From Candidatus Brocadia sp. (lineage in GTDB: Bacteria; Planctomycetota; Brocadiia; Brocadiales; Brocadiaceae): a stretch of DNA of 46,462 nucleotides. The position numbers were made by a program, and so were the translations under genes. Of the stretch, positions 43,489 through 46,462 are shown one piece after another; positions within the stretch are counted from its first letter, which is position 1; each line of letters begins with the position of its first letter. The stretch spans positions 1-46,462 of the forward strand of contig JABWAQ010000014.1 in assembly GCA_013360945.1 (NCBI GenBank). The letters run 5' to 3'. The notes under the pieces were generated by a model. That model did not search any database. It was not told the origin of the DNA and saw nothing but the letters and a program-made list of their open reading frames with translations.

Positions 43489-44997
43489 CTATTTCAACGT
43501 CATAAAGCCCTTGTTTTTTACAAAGATGCTTACCGGCTTATTTTTCTCCAGGAATTCATCCATGAGCGCCATAAACTCGAGAACAGAACTTACCTCATTG
43601 GTGCCAACTTTCGTAATCAAATCACCTGGCCTTATACCGGCTCGTTCAGCAGGGCTATCTGCTTCGACATCGACAACCAGGACGCCATGCTCACCCTCTA
43701 ATCCCAGTGATTTTGCAAGTTCCGGATTTAAATCATCGACCACCAGTCCTAAAGAAAATTTTGTAGGTTCGTCAATTTTCCGAATAGCAACATACGTTTT
43801 TCCTGCAAGGTCTTCTGGTTGCCGCTCTACCAGCACCTCAAGGGCGTTTTCTACACCATTTCGTATGATCTTTACGATGACCTTTTCATCTACCCTTGCA
43901 TGTCGAATAGCATGCTGAAGATCTGTTGTATTTCTGATTTTTTTTCCGCCTAATTCGGAAATAATGTCGCCCGGAGAGATCCCTGCCTTTGATGCAGGGG
44001 TATCGCTCCACACCTCCAGAACAAACGCCCCTTTCTCTGTGGATAGGCCAAAATGACGAATAAATTCTTTTTTATCGTCCAGGCCAAGCACTACCGCCAG
44101 TTCGTCGTTTATATCATGCGTTCCTACACCCAGATACCCTCGTACCACGGTCCCTGTGGCCATGATGTGTTCGGCGGTTTCTTTTGCAATACTGGCAGAA
44201 ATTGCAAATCCTACTCCCTGGAAACCGCCCGATCGGGTTGCAATGGCAGTATTTACCCCAATTAACTCACCCCTGAGGTTGACAAGCGGGCCTCCACTAT
44301 TACCGGGATTGATGGCTGCGTCCGTTTGAAAAAAATCCTCATAAATAAAAGGAAGTTCGAATGGGATGACGTGGGTTCTTCCTCTGGCGCTGATAATACC
44401 GGCAGAAACCGTTTGTTGATATCCAAATGGACTCCCGATGGCAATGACCCAATCACCCACCTGCACTTCTTCAGAATCACCAAATTCAAGAGGTAAGAAA
44501 TTCTCACCTTCTATTTTAATAACTGCAATATCGGTATTCGGGTCGATGCCGACGATATTGACTCGCTTATATTGTTCCCCATCATAAGTGACGACCGTGA
44601 TTTCATCTTCAGAAAAACCGCTAATAACGTGGTTATTTGTTAAAATATAGCCACGTTCATTTATGATAATCCCTGAACCAAGCCCTTTTTTCGGCACATT
44701 TTCCGCGTGAGGATCGTGTTTTGGTGAGAAATTTTGGTGTGGTGGCGATGGCTCGGCCTCTTTACTGCCCCTGGAATATTCCTTCTTCTCCGTACTTAAA
44801 CTGACAACTGATGGACTTACGAGCTGAGAAACTTTTCGAAAAGTTTGAATAAGTGGTTTTGTGGAATTCTCAAGCTCCAGGAGTTCTTGTTTTAGTCTGT
44901 CGATCTCGGCGTTTCGGCCTGCAAAAACAAGATAACTATGGAGAAAAAAAAGAGAAACAACCGCACCGGCCAAGCGTAATATCTTTATCCACTTCAT
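43489..44997 (-). CDS. DegP/HtrA-type periplasmic serine protease
   Basis: A 502-aa envelope protease/chaperone. An N-terminal hydrophobic segment (AGAVVSLFFLHSYLVFAG) is a signal peptide or anchor, followed by a coiled coil at about 28-60. The trypsin-like domain has the complete triad H123 (LTNNHVI), D156 (NTDIAVI) and S234 (PGNSGGPLVN). Two PDZ domains follow at about 290-390 and 405-495 (ASKAGISPGDIISELGGKKI and AERAGIRPGDLITKV). It degrades or refolds misfolded envelope proteins. It is convergent with the GH8 gene. The 72-aa gene upstream overlaps its start by 4 nt. Confidence 0.95.
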   Translation of the reverse strand: MKWIKILRLAGAVVSLFFLHSYLVFAGRNAEIDRLKQELLELENSTKPLIQTFRKVSQLVSPSVVSLSTEKKEYSRGSKEAEPSPPHQNFSPKHDPHAENVPKKGLGSGIIINERGYILTNNHVISGFSEDEITVVTYDGEQYKRVNIVGIDPNTDIAVIKIEGENFLPLEFGDSEEVQVGDWVIAIGSPFGYQQTVSAGIISARGRTHVIPFELPFIYEDFFQTDAAINPGNSGGPLVNLRGELIGVNTAIATRSGGFQGVGFAISASIAKETAEHIMATGTVVRGYLGVGTHDINDELAVVLGLDDKKEFIRHFGLSTEKGAFVLEVWSDTPASKAGISPGDIISELGGKKIRNTTDLQHAIRHARVDEKVIVKIIRNGVENALEVLVERQPEDLAGKTYVAIRKIDEPTKFSLGLVVDDLNPELAKSLGLEGEHGVLVVDVEADSPAERAGIRPGDLITKVGTNEVSSVLEFMALMDEFLEKNKPVSIFVKNKGFMTLK

Positions 44998-45212
44998 TTT
45001 TTATTTGCGGGAACCTTTAATTTATACACTAAGTATCCACTACCTGCAAATATGCATAAATCTGCAAAGAAAGTTATAATAACCACTTTTTTTGCTAATG
45101 CAGGGTCATTTGTTCTATACACCTTTGCGACCGCATTAAAAGTCATGTATACAATTAAAATATACGTAAAACCAATGCCCGTTATCAAGAGCATTTTCTT
45201 GAAGGTCTTCAT
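44994..45212 (-). CDS. Small two-helix membrane protein coupled to DegP
   Basis: A 72-aa protein with two hydrophobic helices at about 8-30 (LLITGIGFTYILIVYMTF) and 43-64 (VVIITFFADLCIFAGSGYLV) separated by a short charged loop. The family is not recognised. Its stop overlaps the degP-like start by 4 nt (ATGA), so the two are coupled and this protein may act at the membrane with the protease. Confidence 0.7.
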   Translation of the reverse strand: MKTFKKMLLITGIGFTYILIVYMTFNAVAKVYRTNDPALAKKVVIITFFADLCIFAGSGYLVYKLKVPANKK

Positions 45213-45271
45213 GAGTTAACACGGTTAAAGGTAAACATTTCTGTCTTTTTTAGGAAATGAAGGAGATGCGG

Positions 45272-45307
45272 TCTTTTCTTTTTCTCTCTCTCTTTCTTTC
45301 TCTCTCT
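45272..45307 (+). repeat. 36-nt polypyrimidine (CT) tract
   Basis: An unbroken run of 36 C/T bases, much of it CTCTCT. It lies upstream of the 72-aa gene on the opposite strand (there read as GA-rich), so it falls in the 5' region of that transcript. Length-variable tracts of this kind can alter promoter spacing. The rest of the 45213-45511 gap holds only A+T-rich sequence and the hairpin at 45453. Confidence 0.6.
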
Positions 45308-45452
45308 ATCATATCCAACTTCATGGTTTTCAACTGGTTGGACAGCTTAATTCTATATTATAATTTAATTAAGTATAAACACAAAAAAAATTTGTATCAT
45401 ATCGGAACTTTTTTTGAATTAAAAATGTTTTAAAAGACAATTGTTCTCCTTT

Positions 45453-45503
45453 TAGCAAGCTGATTTTTCGCTTTCCTCCTTTTCTTCGAAAATCAGCTTG
45501 CTA
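45453..45503. repeat. Long hairpin with purine-rich loop
   Basis: An inverted repeat with a 15-bp stem (TAGCAAGCTGATTTT with its partner), one bulged T and two more pairs, around a 16-nt loop. On the minus strand the loop reads AAGAAAAGGAGGAAAG, exposing a perfect SD-like AGGAGG. It lies 8 nt past the stop of the 111-aa gene. No T-run follows on either strand, so simple intrinsic termination is unlikely. It may be a stabilising 3' structure or a repeat element. Confidence 0.65.
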
Positions 45504-45511
45504 TCCCTTTC

Positions 45512-45847
45512 TCATAAGTAGATATCTAAAAAAGAACCTACAGGCTCTTTGCGGATGTTCTTTTCTGCATTTATAGGTTTAGGCCATTCTGATGTTTGGA
45601 TATTTTTTCCCGTGCCTTCCTTGTTGGTATTTTCCAGGGTTTGAATAGGTATATCATTTTTTTTCTGTATCCTTTCAATGGTATTCAATAAATTTGCCCC
45701 CTTCGGTGAATTGACATTATGAGTACAATTCTTCATTGCATCATTTTCAAAATCAATATGGTTATCTTCCTTCCCGGGTGGCGGCGTGGATAATCTTTTT
45801 ATCTGTTCAAAAAGTTTGGATGTGGCAGGGTTTACATTATTTATCAT
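45512..45847 (-). CDS. Hypothetical 111-aa protein
   Basis: Not recognised. The product is hydrophilic, with Asn, Lys and Pro abundant, no signal peptide or transmembrane helix, a central predicted helix around LLNTIERIQKKNDIP and a C-terminal GSFLDIYL. It is probably real because AGGAG sits about 8 nt upstream of ATG 45847 and the frame is open in a region with few others. Small disordered proteins of this type occur near flagellar or regulatory genes, but nothing here supports a specific role. Confidence 0.6.
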   Translation of the reverse strand: MINNVNPATSKLFEQIKRLSTPPPGKEDNHIDFENDAMKNCTHNVNSPKGANLLNTIERIQKKNDIPIQTLENTNKEGTGKNIQTSEWPKPINAEKNIRKEPVGSFLDIYL

Positions 45848-46190
45848 GCAACTTTCTCCTGAAAGATTTTATAAAACCAACAACATGCATGTAATACCCT
45901 TTTACAGCGATTTTTATACCTAAAGTAAGATTCGAATATTTTAAAAATAGTAACAATTTGGCTTTTTGAAAGAACTTTGATTTAATCGTTTATTTCAAAA
46001 CAAGTTAAAGAAATCTAAATCATGTGCCTTAAACCGGATTTTAGGAGTTTTAGTAAACATAGTTTCATCATAATTCATAAAAACGAGTTGTGAAATTCAA
46101 CCGAATATCACAATTATTTTGTTAAATTGCATTTTTGTGTTTTAAATGATATAATAAATATAAATGCTCTTAATGTGTAGGAATTTCAAA

Positions 46191-46234
46191 TACCTCCCAT
46201 AATCCCCACGTCTGCGGGTGGGAACAGGGAGGTA
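46191..46234. repeat. Two-tier G+C-rich inverted repeat
   Basis: An outer 8-bp stem TACCTCCC (46191-46198) with GGGAGGTA (46227-46234) encloses CCCAC (46205-46209) with GTGGG (46218-46222). It is G+C-rich in a very A+T-rich setting. It may be another dispersed repeat of the kind seen elsewhere in the window. Confidence 0.65.
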
Positions 46235-46299
46235 AGTCTTCGAATGCCTAATTTAATTGTATAGGAATTTTCATTTTATTTATACGTGTATCAGGGTGG

Positions 46300-46324
46300 C
46301 ACGGACAAACAGAGTTTGTCCGTG
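46300..46324. repeat. Perfect 11-bp hairpin upstream of ssrA
   Basis: CACGGACAAAC (46300-46310), AGA loop, GTTTGTCCGTG (46314-46324). It ends about 40 nt before the tmRNA 5' end and has no T-tract. Its REP-like form suggests a dispersed repeat, but a regulatory role in the ssrA promoter region is possible. Confidence 0.65.
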
Positions 46325-46363
46325 TTCGTCTCTAACTTGAATTTTTAATATTGATTTAAATAG

Positions 46364-46462
46364 GGGGGCGAAAGGATTCGACCGGACAAGTTGAGGTATA
46401 GGTGGCGTATTGAGGTTGTCAGGCGGCCTCATTAAAAACCTGGCAAAATGATTTAAATGCCG
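46364..46462 (+). ncRNA. ssrA: Transfer-messenger RNA, 5' part (truncated by window end)
   Basis: The 5' acceptor/D-loop-like half of tmRNA begins near GGGGGCGAAAGGATTCGACC, the highly conserved tmRNA start. It is followed by a stretch resembling the early pseudoknot region (GGCGGCCTCATTAAAAACC). tmRNA with SmpB rescues stalled ribosomes by trans-translation. The tag reading frame and 3' end lie beyond the window. The exact first base is inferred by analogy with the GGGG start of other ssrA genes. Confidence 0.9.

Larger units (their letters stand above)
45848..46363. other. A+T-rich intergenic region upstream of ssrA
   Basis: 516 nt without a credible gene. It serves as the 5' region for the 111-aa gene (minus) and for tmRNA (plus). 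It contains two strong hairpins listed separately. I did not find a convincing -35/-10 pair for ssrA, and the TTGAAT at 46337-46342 has no good -10 at proper spacing. Confidence 0.6.

Overview
The window looks like a chromosomal segment of a Gram-negative-type bacterium with A+T-rich genes. I infer a planctomycete, most likely an anammox relative (Brocadiales). This rests on recalled gene content and style, not on a phylogeny. Direct signs are an outer-membrane TPR/beta-barrel protein, a lipoprotein, zinc-type (C+) S14, S4 and L36, absence of rpmD, many TTG/GTG starts, and abundant REP-like hairpin repeats.

Region 1 (1-17657) is a near-complete tuf-S10-spc-alpha ribosomal superoperon. It holds tuf (5' truncated), rpsJ, rplC-D-W-B, rpsS, rplV, rpsC, rplP, rpmC, rpsQ, rplN-X-E, rpsN, rpsH, rplF-R, rpsE, rplO, secY, adk, map, infA, rpmJ, rpsM, a methyltransferase-like gene, rpsK, rpsD, rpoA and rplQ. 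A good sigma70-type promoter lies between tuf and rpsJ, and a strong intrinsic terminator follows rplQ. Oddities are a four-cysteine insert in EF-Tu, a 56-nt rpsC/rplP overlap, the unexpected methyltransferase between rpsM and rpsK, and maf starting just beyond the terminator.

Region 2 (17663-20908) carries maf, a small dual-specificity phosphatase, and on the minus strand a BadF/HgdC-type radical-enzyme activator ATPase and a geranylgeranyl-reductase-family flavoprotein.

Region 3 (20945-43428) is the most interesting part. It is a large locus that appears to make, export and trim a cellulose-like polysaccharide under c-di-GMP and phosphorelay control. On the minus strand are an orphan sensor-like protein, a PAS-PAS-GAF-GGDEF diguanylate cyclase and a secreted GH44-like glycoside hydrolase, overlapping or nearly abutting. 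Divergent from these, on the plus strand, are a BcsA-type cellulose synthase with two PilZ domains, a membrane-anchored TPR protein, a PAS/GAF hybrid histidine kinase with two receiver domains, an HPt protein, a REC-GGDEF-HD-GYP protein, an HDOD protein, a BcsC/PgaA-like outer-membrane TPR-barrel and a GH8 (BcsZ-like) lipoprotein. No BcsB is visible. The locus has been invaded by small repeat-flanked units: a DUF559 nuclease-like cassette with about 30-bp inverted repeats, a RAYT (Y1 transposase) with inverted REPs, and several orphan palindromes. It also holds two gene relics, a PAS fragment and a glycosyltransferase-2 fragment.

Region 4 (43489-46462) has a minus-strand DegP/HtrA protease with a two-TM partner, an unrecognised 111-aa protein, an A+T-rich intergenic stretch with strong hairpins, and the 5' end of ssrA (tmRNA) running off the window.
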